DNA from: Gnetum montanum
Lineage: Eukaryota > Streptophyta > Gnetopsida > Gnetales > Gnetaceae
Length of the DNA stretch: 64,000 nt
Direction: 5' to 3'
Assembly: GCA_015680685.1 (NCBI GenBank)
Contig: MNCI01013583.1
Coordinates: forward strand, 236,063 to 300,062
How positions within the stretch are numbered: the first letter of the stretch is position 1; every line of letters starts with the position of its first letter. The notes beneath the pieces are model-generated. The model ran no database searches. It saw nothing but the letters and a program-made list of their open reading frames with translations, and was not told where the DNA came from. Positions 12,179 to 23,300 of this stretch are shown piece by piece. The translations under genes and the position numbers were made by a program.

Positions 12179-13535
12179 TGTAGCACTTGGAAAATTTGGT
12201 CACTCGAATGCTAGAAGATCCTAGGCTTGCTACTAGTTTTAACCTTAAACCCCCAAGGGCCTCTAAACATGGGAGTTCAACATATCCTAGATAGTCTTGT
12301 TGATCATCCTAGGAACTTATGAAGTGTTAACATAGATAAAAATGGAAATAGAATTGTAGATTCTAACAGAAAAAATAAGACAAAATTAAACTTTAAGGAA
12401 AATCTGCACTACAAATGAACTAAAAACTTTATAAAATGAAAGTGAAAAAGTTCAAAAGTACATATGGGTGCCCAGAGCATAAGAAGTTGGCTTGATTGGA
12501 GCTTGAAGCCTATTGGAGATGGCCAAGTATATTCTACAATTAATCTCTACAATCTAGATACCTTTGAGTTCCAATTTTTAGCAACTCCTTGCTAGTGTTC
12601 TATTCAGATCTACAACTTCGGTTGTGGATAGTGGTACAAGATTTTTGTTCCAATGGAAATACACTAAGAGTCTTAGTGCCCAGCATAGACACCAAATAGA
12701 ATTCAATATTTCAGATTTACAAAAGGCTATCGGTTGCTTGGTTATAGAAAAAAATGTTGGAAACTACTGAAAATTGTTGGAAACAAAAGTTGGCACTACT
12801 GAAAAAAGTTGAAACCTAAATATGGTGTTCAAGCTTGGGTTTTATGCTTTGGATTGCTAATTTAATGCTACAAATTACTACCATGATTGCTAATAGATTG
12901 ATTGTAGGTATAACGACTATAATTTCTAGTCTAGTTGATCATTTATGGTAAGTTTTGGTGCACCCAGGCCACCAAAATCCATCTACATACTAAAAATAGC
13001 AAATAGAATTTTGTGACTATGCTGACTTTGGAGACGGTGATGTTGAAATCTACTGAATTTATGGTGATTACACTGGTCAAAATTGTAGCTACTAAATATC
13101 TCGCATGACTCTGCTAGCCATTGTTAGGAAAATGGAAAACCCAACAACACCAACATTGGTCTTATAGTTACACTAGGTTTTGTGGTAACTACGCTAGGTG
13201 TTGTTGCTGGAAAGTGAAAACCCAACACCATCTATGCTAGGAATAGATGGTTTCAACGTAGTTGAGGCTATACCTCTACAAAAACCCATGAAACTGCCAA
13301 ATTTGGTAGTTCCCAAAGTATTTTGATGTTCCCAAGCCCATATATATACATAATAGTACTTTTTTCACTTGGGAGATGAGGCAGGAGTGACTTATTTGGC
13401 ATTTTCTAGCCTCAAGTTAAAGGATGCAAGATTGTAGCTCATGTGCTACTAATCTCACATTTACAATGAAATCTTGCCTCATGTCAAATGGTGAAGGTTA
13501 CAAGCTACCACATCTATTTTCTTAGTGGTGTTTCA
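12179..13535 (-). repeat. EN 3' LTR (1,357 bp)
   Basis: On the minus strand it begins TGAAACACCACTAAG and ends GTGCTACA. It matches 31,138-32,522 along its whole length in the same order, including the stretches near 12,300-12,560 and 12,780-13,000. Bounds are set by TG...CA, the loss of homology between the two copies, and the flanking pentamer. It contains several tagtcac/gtgactatgct motifs in the middle third. Confidence 0.85.
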
Positions 13536-13790
13536 TTGATCACTCTTTGTCGATGTTTGGAGGATTATCTTGATTAACATCGATAAAGAACATGAAACAC
13601 CACTACAATGTCATCATCAAAGGTTACAATTGATTACACCCAAAAGGAATCTGTATCTTTCATTATAAATGTTACAAAGTTTTTCAATTCAATTTTCATG
13701 CAAAAAGAGGTAAAGAAAGAGAATTCTAGCTCACTTGTTGCTAGTCTTTATGGTTTTCGATGTCAATATTGGTTCTTATCTAGAACATGT
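13536..13790 (-). other. EN 3' untranslated region before the 3' LTR
   Basis: Noncoding. On the minus strand it holds gtggtgtttcatgttctttatcgatg, the counterpart of the pre-LTR sequence of E3 (47,525-47,560). The polypurine tract expected just before the LTR has decayed. Confidence 0.55.
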
Positions 13791-13791
13791 A

Positions 13792-14920
13792 TTAGATGTA
13801 GTATGTCTTCATATAGGAATGATTGACAAGATTGGTGAACTCATTCCCATCCATATCTATTATCCAGAAGGCTCCATTGTCATCAACCTTGGTGATCAAG
13901 AAAGGTCCTTCCCAGTTGGCTAAGAATTTATTTGCATGTTCATGCACAACCTTAAGTACTAGGTCTTCCTTCTTGATCTTCAACTTGTTTAGGTTGTGGT
14001 AGTGTTATTGTTTTTGCCTCTCCTAGTATCACTTGACGTGAGCAAGTGTTTATACCCATTGCTCCTCCACCAAGTCCAAATCCATGGTCCATATCTCCTT
14101 ATTCTATTCATCATTGATAAAGTCTGATAAGGATACCCAAAGAGATGGAACCTACAATTCAAGAAGTAAAATAGTTTTAAAACCATAAACCAAGCTATAT
14201 GGGGTTATACCAGTTGCAGTTTGATAGGTTGTTTGGCAATTCCAAATATACATAGACAAGTTGCTCATGCCCCTTTTATCTACTATTATTTAGAACATTT
14301 TAAAACTAGTTTACAATGGCCTTATTGCTAGCTTTAGCTTGTCCATTGGCTTGAGGGTAGTATCATGATGAAAAGGAATGCTTAATGCATAGGTCATGAC
14401 AAAAGTTTTTTTTTTCTTAGCTACTGAATTCTGGCCCATTATCAATGACTATGGTCATGGGTATGTCAAAATGAGCTACTATGTTGTTGAGTATAATGCT
14501 ACAAACTTGTTGAGACATTATCTTTCTTAGGGAAATATCTTCAACCCACTTTGAAGTATTTAGTTGCGGTGGTGATGAACCTATTCCCTACAAAAGACTT
14601 AGGTGTTATAGGTCTAATGATGTCCAACTACCATCATTGAAATCACCAAGTTATCTAAGTAGTATGTAACTTGGTTGGTAGTATGTGGATTAGGTTACTA
14701 TGTCATTGGCAAGTGTCACAAGTTTGAAACTTTTGTAAGTAGTCATTTTTCATATAGGGCCAATAATAGCCTAACTCTCTAATCTTACTAGCCATAGATC
14801 TAGGTCCTATATGTCCTCCACATACACCCTCATGAACTTGCTCAAGGACTATGTAGGCTTCAGTTTCACCTAAGTAGACTAATAATATGCAATCATAAGA
14901 TAACATAATGTGTCATCACC
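13792..14920 (-). pseudogene. Integrase of EN (decayed)
   Basis: This integrase would insert element cDNA. From 14,906 the minus strand reads an H2C2 zinc-binding N-terminus (VHEGVCGGHIG ... GYYWPYM ... CDTCQ). The core then follows with WWLDII (first Asp), VIDNGP (second Asp) and YYPQANGQAKASNK, where the family pattern NGQAEASNK would supply the catalytic Glu; here the codon gives Lys. A C-terminal part from 13,983 shows NWEGPFLITKV and NLVNHSYMKTYYI, a typical plant Ty3/gypsy integrase tail. Frameshifts and stops lie between these blocks. It is directly downstream of RNase H and upstream of the 3' LTR, the normal gypsy order. Confidence 0.8.
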
Positions 14921-15089
14921 TATTATGACATAATATTTTGATCATCTATATATGATGTCCTTTTGAGTAGTCAGGCCCAATGGGGATTCACCATGCATGA
15001 GGTAAAATTTAATATCATAACTTAGAGGGGTAGTACTAATGGAGGCTATAAAGGTACCCTCAATGTTCTATGTAATGGGAATAGCACAA

Positions 15090-15560
15090 TCAATGGTTAA
15101 TGAAGGTAGTTTGCTAAACACATCAAGAATCACATTGAAAGCTAGGGTTGCAATGGCATTGGCTAATGTGTTCTCAGTTCAAGGTACATGTTGGATATCA
15201 ATGTCTATGAATTATTGTATCAATTACTTGCCTAGGTCATAGTAAGGTTATAAATGTTGGGCTTTACATGCATAAACCTTGGTTATTTGGTTGACCACAA
15301 ATTGGGAATCACCTTTGATCATTAAGTGTTTGATCCCTAGGACATGAGCTACCATCATCCCTCTAAACAAATCCTCATACTTTGCTATATTGTTGGTATA
15401 TGGAAATTCAAAATGATAAGAGAATAGTTGGATTTCACCAAATGGGAATGTTATGATGGTAGTAGCATTGGTCCCATGGGATGGCGAAGCTATGTCAAAG
15501 TGCATGACTACCTCGAAGCCCTCAAGTACATTGATCTTCTACTGGCAAAGTGGTAAGTTA
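15090..15560 (-). pseudogene. RNase H of EN (decayed)
   Basis: The open minus-strand segment 15,505-15,248 has the RNase H pattern MHFDIAS ... NNIAKYEDL ... LMIKGDSQFVVNQITKV. The first catalytic Asp (residue 4 of the segment) and the third (residue 66) are present. The expected Glu is Lys (residue 42), in contrast to EYEGL in E1. The domain would remove the RNA template during reverse transcription. Continuation toward the integrase linker is broken. Confidence 0.78.
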
Positions 15561-17215
15561 TATGACTATAGTTTGGCCTATTGTTGAGGCTTGAGAGACG
15601 TAACGAAGGTCAAACTTGGTTCTTATGACTTTCCAATGAGCTATCTAGCTACTTTTGTAAATGGTGGCTGTAATGGCTCTAAGTATGTTATCTTTGTAAA
15701 TGACATTAACTGGGCTTCTAAAGAGGTAATGTCACCAATTCTTTAGTGAGAAGACTAGGGCTAGATAATACTTCTCCACTTTTGTGTATCAAGTCTCATG
15801 GGTAATTAATGCATGACTTAGGTAGTATACAGGTAGCTTTGCTCCATCATCTTGTTTCTGATAAAGCATAGAAGCAATAGATACATTAGAGATACAAAGA
15901 TAGATGTAGAAAGGCTTATCCTCTTATAGTGGATAGACTATCGATACTTATACTAACTCTTGCTTAAGGGTTTCAAAGGCTTCTTAGCATTGAGCTGTCC
16001 ACTCATAGTGAACTCCTTTCTTAAGCAAGTGTTGCATGGATTGTAACTTATCCATAAGCCTAGTAATAAACCTATGGATAAATTACAATCTACCTTACAG
16101 TCCCAAAATCTTCTTAAGGTTAGTTGGTGCTACCAAGTTGGATATGACCTTAACCTTATTAGGATCGACATGTATTTTCACTTAGGATACTACAAAGCCA
16201 AGCATCTTATTAGCTTTGATGCCAAAGATGCACTTCTTAGGTTTAAGCCTAAGCTTGTATTTGAGACATCATTTAAGTACAAGATTAAGGTCATGTGCAT
16301 GGTTATTGGTCATTTTGGATTTAATAGCTATATCATCTACATAGTCGTAAGAAACCCTAGCATATAGTTGTAAAAGATATATGTCATAGCTTTTTGGTAG
16401 GTCACTCCTAAATTCTTTAGGACAAAGGGCATCATAGTGTAACAAAAGGTATCCCAAGGGGTCATGAAGCTTATATTGAGTTAATGTTTTGGGTTAATCC
16501 TAATTTGGTTGTATCATAAGACCCCATCTATAAAGGATAATAAGGTATGCCCAGCCATAGCATCGATAAGTTGGTCAATACTAGGCAAAGAAAAATAATC
16601 CTTGATGGTTGCTTTGTTTAGGTCTCAGAAATATATGCAAATACATATGCTTCCATTTTTCTTAGGGACTACCACTATGTTGGATACCCATTCAATGTAA
16701 TTGATAGCTTTAATGAAACTGGTCAATATAGTTTTGTGATTTCATCACGAACTACCAAGGCTAAATTAGGCCAATTCTTATGAACTTTTTGCTTAACTAG
16801 TCTAATGCTGGGATCAAGTATGATTTTATGTTAAATCAAACATGGGTCAAGAGGAGGCATATCTTCATATGACTAAGCAAAGGTCTTAATGTTACCTTGA
16901 AGGACCTTAGTAATGTCTTGAGCCTACTAAGGTTTCACTGAGGAACTTAGTTTTAGTATCTTCTCCTCACCACTATGTATTGTGACAAGAAACTCATCTA
17001 GATAGTCTTCAATAATGTCGCTAGCCTCAAGGTCAAGGGTTTTGACTAGGTTTTTAGGCCACTCTAGAGGTTTCTCTATCAAGGCTATGTGGTTGATAGG
17101 ACTCTCAGGCTCAAGATCTATGCAATTAAGGTTAACACATCATCCAACATCATCATGAGGTCCACTTAGGCTCAATGGCAAGCTGATTTGCTTCCAAGTG
17201 TCCATACTCCAATCC
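15561..17215 (-). pseudogene. Reverse transcriptase and RT-RNase H connection of EN (decayed)
   Basis: The minus strand reads, from about 17,060, the pre-RT segment with SYEDM, then the RT entry, FPLP.IDQLI, a Q.R.N box, PKEF (16,417 region), and the catalytic box DYVDDIAIKSK. The YVDD codons are at 16,343-16,332. LGYLVSK-like and LQGRLQFIHRFITRLMDKLQSMQH segments follow at about 16,110-16,020. Stops and frameshifts are frequent. This copy gives the uninterrupted form of the sequence that EN split in E1. The anchor cttatggttgatatgcaggattggagtatgg lies just upstream at about 17,232-17,200. Confidence 0.82.
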
Positions 17216-17219
17216 TGCA

Positions 17220-18005
17220 TATCAACCATAAGCACATTAAGTGGCACCTAGGTAAAATAATTAAATAAACCAAAATGATATAAAATAATCTAACAAATAT
17301 GTATGGATCAGTCAAAACATGCTATTTCATGATCAAACAAGGAGAAAACAAGGTCAGGCTACAAAAGGTAGGTGAAGACAAATAAGATAAAACAAAGGCT
17401 AAATAAGGTTGAAGAAAGGCCAAACAATGGGAACACTTGGTGGAATCCAAGTGATGTTCCAATGATAACAAAGGTTGATAAATAAGAATAAGGTCAAAAC
17501 AAGTTGAAGCACAATGAAACAAGGCTAAACTAATCAAGGTAGGAAACATTAGATAAAACATTGCTAGTTTTAGACCTTAGCAGACCATGGTATTGCTAGT
17601 TTTAGGCCTTAGTGAATCATGGTCTTGCCAATTTTATGCCTTAGTGGGCCATGCTGCCAATTTAAGGCCTTGGCAAGCCATGGTTACATGATGTCATTGT
17701 CAAGGACAGTCAAATCCCATCACCTAACATGATTTAAAGGCTTAACAAAGATTAACAAAGGTGACGATAGAGAGAATAAGGTAGATATGATAGAACTAAA
17801 GTTATGTAGAAGCTAAATGAGGTTGAACACTAGTAACAAAGGTCAAAAATGCACAAGAAGGCCAAATAAGTCAAAACAAGGTTAAACCAACCAAAGTGGA
17901 ATACATATGGTAAAAGAAGATCAACATTGGTAAACTAAAGTTAGATATTACTAGTTTTAGGGCTTATTAGCCCATAGTAGAGGTCTATAAGATTCTAGAT
18001 GAGTT
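17220..18005 (-). repeat. EN minisatellite (gctagttttaggcctta) and spacer, RT side
   Basis: Four units of about 35-40 bp, each with a core like gctagttttaggccttag followed by tgggccatgg, lie at about 17,560-17,695. A fifth lies at about 17,952-17,985. Between and after them is noncoding spacer rich in aaggtcaaa/ggttgaa (the complement of the tttgacc spacer of E1), present twice. The unit at 17,952-17,985 abuts the tandem array exactly as the single unit in E1 does at about 10,233. Confidence 0.65.
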
Positions 18006-18049
18006 TGGGCATATGGTGGGGTTTTTTCAAAGTTGTTTGAAATTAAAAC

Positions 18050-20150
18050 TAACATCTTTTGATGTGACTATGCTGGGCTCTACTAGTGACTATGCTAGCC
18101 AACATAGTCACACTAGGTCCCAACATAGTTGGCATTAGTAGATGATTTTCTAGGTTTATCATGGCCAATTTTGAGTTCTTGATGGTATGTATGACTAATG
18201 TTACAAATTGAGACTAAAGATTGATGAATTTGAACTTCATTTTCATCCTTTGGAAGCTACAAGTAAGGCCAAAATTGATGACTATGCTAGGATAATGCTA
18301 GATAGCATACTCAAGGCCCTCCCTAGCATAGTTGCATGAAAACATAGATTTAGGAGGCTTTAGAGTTGTTACTGGTCTTCTTCCAACTTTCTAGACCATC
18401 ATAGCGCTTTAGAAGGATATAATGGCTACTTCAAGGTCCAAAAAGGCTTCAATAGCTATGGTTTTGTATCAACACCTCATGACTACACTAGACAATGTAG
18501 TTGAAGGTTGGCTCAGTGTAGTCTATCAAACTTTGGATTTTTCTTGGTCAAGTAAGGTCAAATTGTAGTCAACTCTATGGTTTCATGGTTCTAGGCTTCC
18601 ATGATCAAGTTTTTGCTTACTTTGAGTGCTTTTCTAATGGTCAAAACATCTTGGAGCGTGGACTATGTTGGAACTACACTGGCTAGCATAGTCACAGGCT
18701 TACTCTAGCATAGTCACATGAAATCTAATCTTTCCAAGATTGAAACAAGGCAAAATCATTACTAGGCAATGCCAATCAAGGTTTTAGGTGTCTTAAGTCA
18801 AATTTTTGATTGTATGGAATGCCAACACACTACTTTCATCAACTCCCAACCATAACTACATTGGGACTACACTCTCTAGGCTAGTCATGACCTTCCTTAG
18901 CATAGTCACAATATGAGACTTGAACTTTGGCATAATTCTATGATCAATTGACTAAGTTTTCAAGTTCAATGATACTAGTGTTTGAAACGAGGGTTTTAGG
19001 CTTGAAATTGTTAGTTTTGATGGTCAATTTGATGTTATATGATCAAACACCACTAGAGTACATTGGCCAACATAGTCATAATGTGGATGTAAGATCTAGA
19101 ATGGGTTCTGATCACTTTTGACTAAGATTGCAAGGTTCAGAGGTCTTTGACGTCTCGAACATGGTTTTGGGGTTGGTTTCGTGTTTTTGGAAGTTGATTT
19201 GACAACCTAGACTTCCATTTTGGTGTTTTGGGACTTCAACTATGCTAGCCAACATAGCCACAAGCCTCCCTAGCATAGTTACATAATAAAAATGAAATTT
19301 CACATGTTTTTATTTCACATCTTATCAATGGAAGGTCACCAAAGATCCCAGAGGAGTTTGGAGGTTAAAATATGGTAATTTAGAGATTACTTCTTGCTTT
19401 TATCAATCCACCTTAATCCAACTACACTAGGACTATTCTAGGCAATGTAGTAAGTGCCACTATTAGCGTAGTCTATAGTGTGGAATGGCATTTAACTAGT
19501 TTTGGGTTAGTTGTTTACTATTTCTAGGCTACTGAAGGTTCTAGAGTAAATTTGATGCCGAAATTTGTTAATTCAAAGGCTATTTTTGGTATTTAATATT
19601 TATTTCTTACTCAACTACTAGTGACTATGCTAACTAGTGTAGTTGAGGCTTTCACCTAGCATAGTCATGTAAGATTAAATTTTGATGTGTTTTCATAGGT
19701 TTTATGCAATTCTAAAGCTATCAGAGGCCCTGGCTACAGTTTGGTGTATGGAGTTACCATTTCAAAGTCAATTGGAAACTTGGTTATGTTTGAAAACATC
19801 CTGCTACTAGTAATTAACAACTTTTGGAATGGGTTTCTACCTACTTCGTTGTCTAGTTTCCATCAATGTCAACACTTGGTTTTCCATTTTTGGCATAAGG
19901 TTTCATGCCATAGATGGGTGGCTGGGTGGTTGGCTTAGGTAGTAATTGGATTGTGTAATTCATATCAAGGCTTCTGGGGTGCTTTAAACCTAGCATAGTC
20001 ATCCTAAGAAATTGAAAATCCAAGTGTGTTAGAACTTCCATTAGCTTTCTTCCTAGGCACTTAGTGGGATCCACCTTGAATTTGAATTTTTCAATGCATT
20101 AGTTTTCCACTCATCCAACATAGTCACACTTACCAATTTAGATCATTGAG
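18050..20150. repeat. Tandem array of about 190-bp units with palindromic core (EN copy)
   Basis: About eleven units carry a core with arms gactatgctag and caacatagtc, often followed by aagcctccctagcatagtcacat. Cores lie near 18,066, 18,260, 18,480, 18,660, 18,855, 19,055, 19,240, 19,425, 19,620, 19,990 and 20,110. The core is an imperfect palindrome and could form a hairpin in RNA or single-stranded DNA. Sequence between cores is poorly conserved. No coding frame persists through it. It lies between the 5' end of the antisense FCP1-like gene and the minisatellite. Confidence 0.75.
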
Positions 20151-20219
20151 TTTAGTGGAACTTGGGGGAGTATTTTGGGAAACTAGGGTTTTCCAAAGGG
20201 ACACATAAGTTTGAAATGG

Positions 20220-20278
20220 ATTTTCAAAAAAAAAAAAAGAAAAAACAAAAACAAAACAAAACAAAAAAAAAACAAATT
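20220..20278. repeat. A-rich tract (aaaac/aaaaaac repeats)
   Basis: Nearly pure A with scattered C and G. It sits between the tandem array and the first exon of the EN passenger gene. Confidence 0.75.
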
Positions 20279-20399
20279 TACACACATCATTATTTGCTTA
20301 CAATTCTCAAGCTCTAGCACCTTCAATCAGAGCTTTGCACATGCTTTAGCACCTACAACTTCCATCCCTAGGATAGTTGAGCTTTGCTTACCCAGGAGG

Positions 20400-23300
20400 C
20401 TAGCATAGTTGATTTGGAAGGCTTTAGAGCTCAAGGATTGTGCTATTTCTATGCTGATTGATGCTACCATATCTAAGAGGAGAGATTTTATTGCAAAGAA
20501 CCTAGCCTTGGAGGAGGTAGATGCTATTGCCCAAGGCCTCTCTAGTCTACCATGGACTATGATAGCTGAGAGCTCCACCACCATGACACCTAAGTACACA
20601 CATTCTAGCCTTTTCTTGCAAAATTTCACTAGAATTCTAGGCATTTTTGGTCATGTTGGTTTATGTGTTGGTTATTCTTGAATTTTGTACAAATCCTAAG
20701 GTAGACCTAGGCCATTTCTATGGGTTTTTGGTGTTGCTTCAATTGTGGGATTGGTGTGTATTGAATGGAAATATTATTTCTACTATTTCTAGGCATTTTT
20801 GAGGGTTTTGAATAAAAAAGAAAGCAACACCAATGTTGGATATTTTCCTATTTAAATGTTTGAGATTTATCAATGTTTGTTGCTATAGGGTTGTAGCACT
20901 ACTTTTAAGAGTCAAGTGAATTTTTGAACCACCTAATTTTGACTTATGGTTAATTCATTAGGAATTTTTTTGTAAGGTAGTGTAGAGTGGGTTTTTCATG
21001 GTATTTTCATGTTGTTTTGCTTCAGAAAGGTTAACCATTTTTTAATTTTCATGTTTAGGATTAGCATTTTGTCTAAGAATTCTAATGACCATGGAATCAT
21101 CAAATTTGGATGTGTAGTTTATTTTTGGTGAATTTTTCTCTAAACTCATGAGAAATGGGGTTTTGCTAATACAACTAGGTTCATGTCACTTTTGTCATGT
21201 TTTCTAAAAACACAACTACAAATTTTCATGTTTTCTAAAAACACAACTACAAATTTTCATGTTTTCTAATTTTGGGTTTTTAGCTTATGGTTTATGGATT
21301 CCAATAATTTTTATGTTTTCTAATTTGGATTATGTGAGTGATTTTTAATGAATTTTTTAGTGAACTGGTGTCAAAGTGTTATTTTTTGATTGTTATGTTT
21401 TACCCTTATGAAGATGGGAAGCGTTGGCACTTTAGAAACTTTTTCCATCCAACATCCCATGGTTTTGAGGATGTCTTAGGATGGTAGGAAGTGTTTGGAA
21501 GTTGTTTCAGCCAAGCCAAAATTTTTCTTCATATTTTTTATGGTTTTTTTACTATAGCCATTTTCTAGAGTTGTTGGTTGCTATGAAGTTGTTGGTTGAA
21601 TGTTGTTATGGACTCATTTGGTATTTTAAGTTTTTTATAATGCCTACATAATTTCTAGCCTTAGAAAAAATTTTAACTCTAACATTTCATTTTCACTTTG
21701 GTGTAACTTATTCTATACAATTGCAATTTTGGGTATGAAAACTGCAAGCCTTCCTATCTATACAAGTAAGTTTGGTGTTATTGTTGGGTTCTCATGATTG
21801 TACTTAAGTGTTTTCAAAGTTTTTTACATATTGTGTTTTTAGTTATAAATAGTCAATTTTGAATTTTTAGCAAATTTTACCGAGCCTTCCTAGAGTTTTT
21901 ACTATGGCTATTTCACCATTAACTAGGAGGCTTAGCAAAATTTTGCCAAATTCAGGTTGGTGTTTAACTATTTTAGTAGGTACAAGCTACTTTCCATGTT
22001 TTCAATGCTTTTGCACAAAATAATTTTTACACTTTTATGCATATCTTAGCATGAAAACTATCATCAGTTGTTATGAGGCCACGTGGTTGTACATAATTTT
22101 GGTTTTAAGTCTAAGTGTTAAAATTATGGTTTGGTTTCTTAGCCTAGAATGGTAATGTTGACTTCAATGTTTTGTAATTTTGGTAATTTAAGGCATGGTT
22201 ATATTTGGCTATAGCTATTTATAGTTGTAATGATTACTATTGTTGTTATGTAGGGCCTTCCTTAAGCCCATATTGGTGGTGATAGAGCTAGTGAGGTGCT
22301 AAGTTGCATCCACACCCTAGGGCCTAACACCCCTCCTCCACATAAGACCTTGGAGTGTGGCTCCTTATGGTTCAAGCCTAGGGTACAAGAGTTCTTGACC
22401 TTCTTACTACAAAACTTCAATGTGGTGATATGGTCACACTTGTCCACCCACATAGCTATTGTTATCGTTAGACCTTACTACCTTGATTATCAAGCTTGAT
22501 CATCAAGTTTATAGAATATGATTCTAAAACACATGCAGAGGGCAAGGTACTTAATAGCACTCATACAAGGGGAAATTATAAGTTGTCCAATATTTGGAAC
22601 ATGCTAGAGTTCAATTTGTACAATGCTAACAACACCTTATTAGTTGGACACCAGGTCCACAGGCTATTCCAAAATCCTCTTGATACTATCATGTGGAAGG
22701 GTAAGCATGGTTTTAAATAGTTATTTTTTGACTATTTTAATTATTGGCTTTACTAGGCTATTTGGTTTTAATGATTTTCTCTCTTGATGTTCTTGCAAGT
22801 ATAGGGTAGATGATAAGGTGTTCATCAAGTAGGACTAACTCTTGCCCTTAATCTAAACAACATTGGTCATTTTTGCCAAAAGACCCATAGTGATGCTTGT
22901 GGTGGTAGAACAACTAAGAGGTGATATAGGTAGGTACACCACTCATTATGCCAAATCCTACCAACGTTGCTTAGTTGATGGAATAGTGCACTGTTGTTGG
23001 GATAGTCTAATCTTGTCCACATTCCTACTAAAGGCCCCTTGCAACCATCTTCTAGTAGGAGAGATAAGAGTTATATTTTTGTTTTTGTTTTTTGGCTTCA
23101 TGTCAATGTTTTCATGGTTGTATGATTATAGGCTACTTAGGCTTCAAGTGTTTAAACAGTTTTGTTGGCTATGTTTGGCTATAAATTTTGTTTTACTAAT
23201 GTTGTACTTGTTATACTTTTGGTTTTACATGCTCATGTTTATGCTAAGTGGTTTTTGTTGTATTGTAGATGCTGCCACCTTCTCCACTGTCACACTTGTT

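Noticed and set aside
12179-13535. Interpretation of the LTRs at 12.2 kb and 31.1 kb as two independent solo LTRs
   Set aside because: They are in the same orientation, the E1 frame joins exactly across the whole interval, and a complete set of gag, protease, RT, RNase H and integrase in the matching orientation lies between them.
20220-20278. A-rich tract as a retroposon poly(A) tail
   Set aside because: It is interspersed with C and G in an aaaac pattern and lies at the boundary of array and passenger gene. No loss of homology between EN and E1 requires an insertion here.
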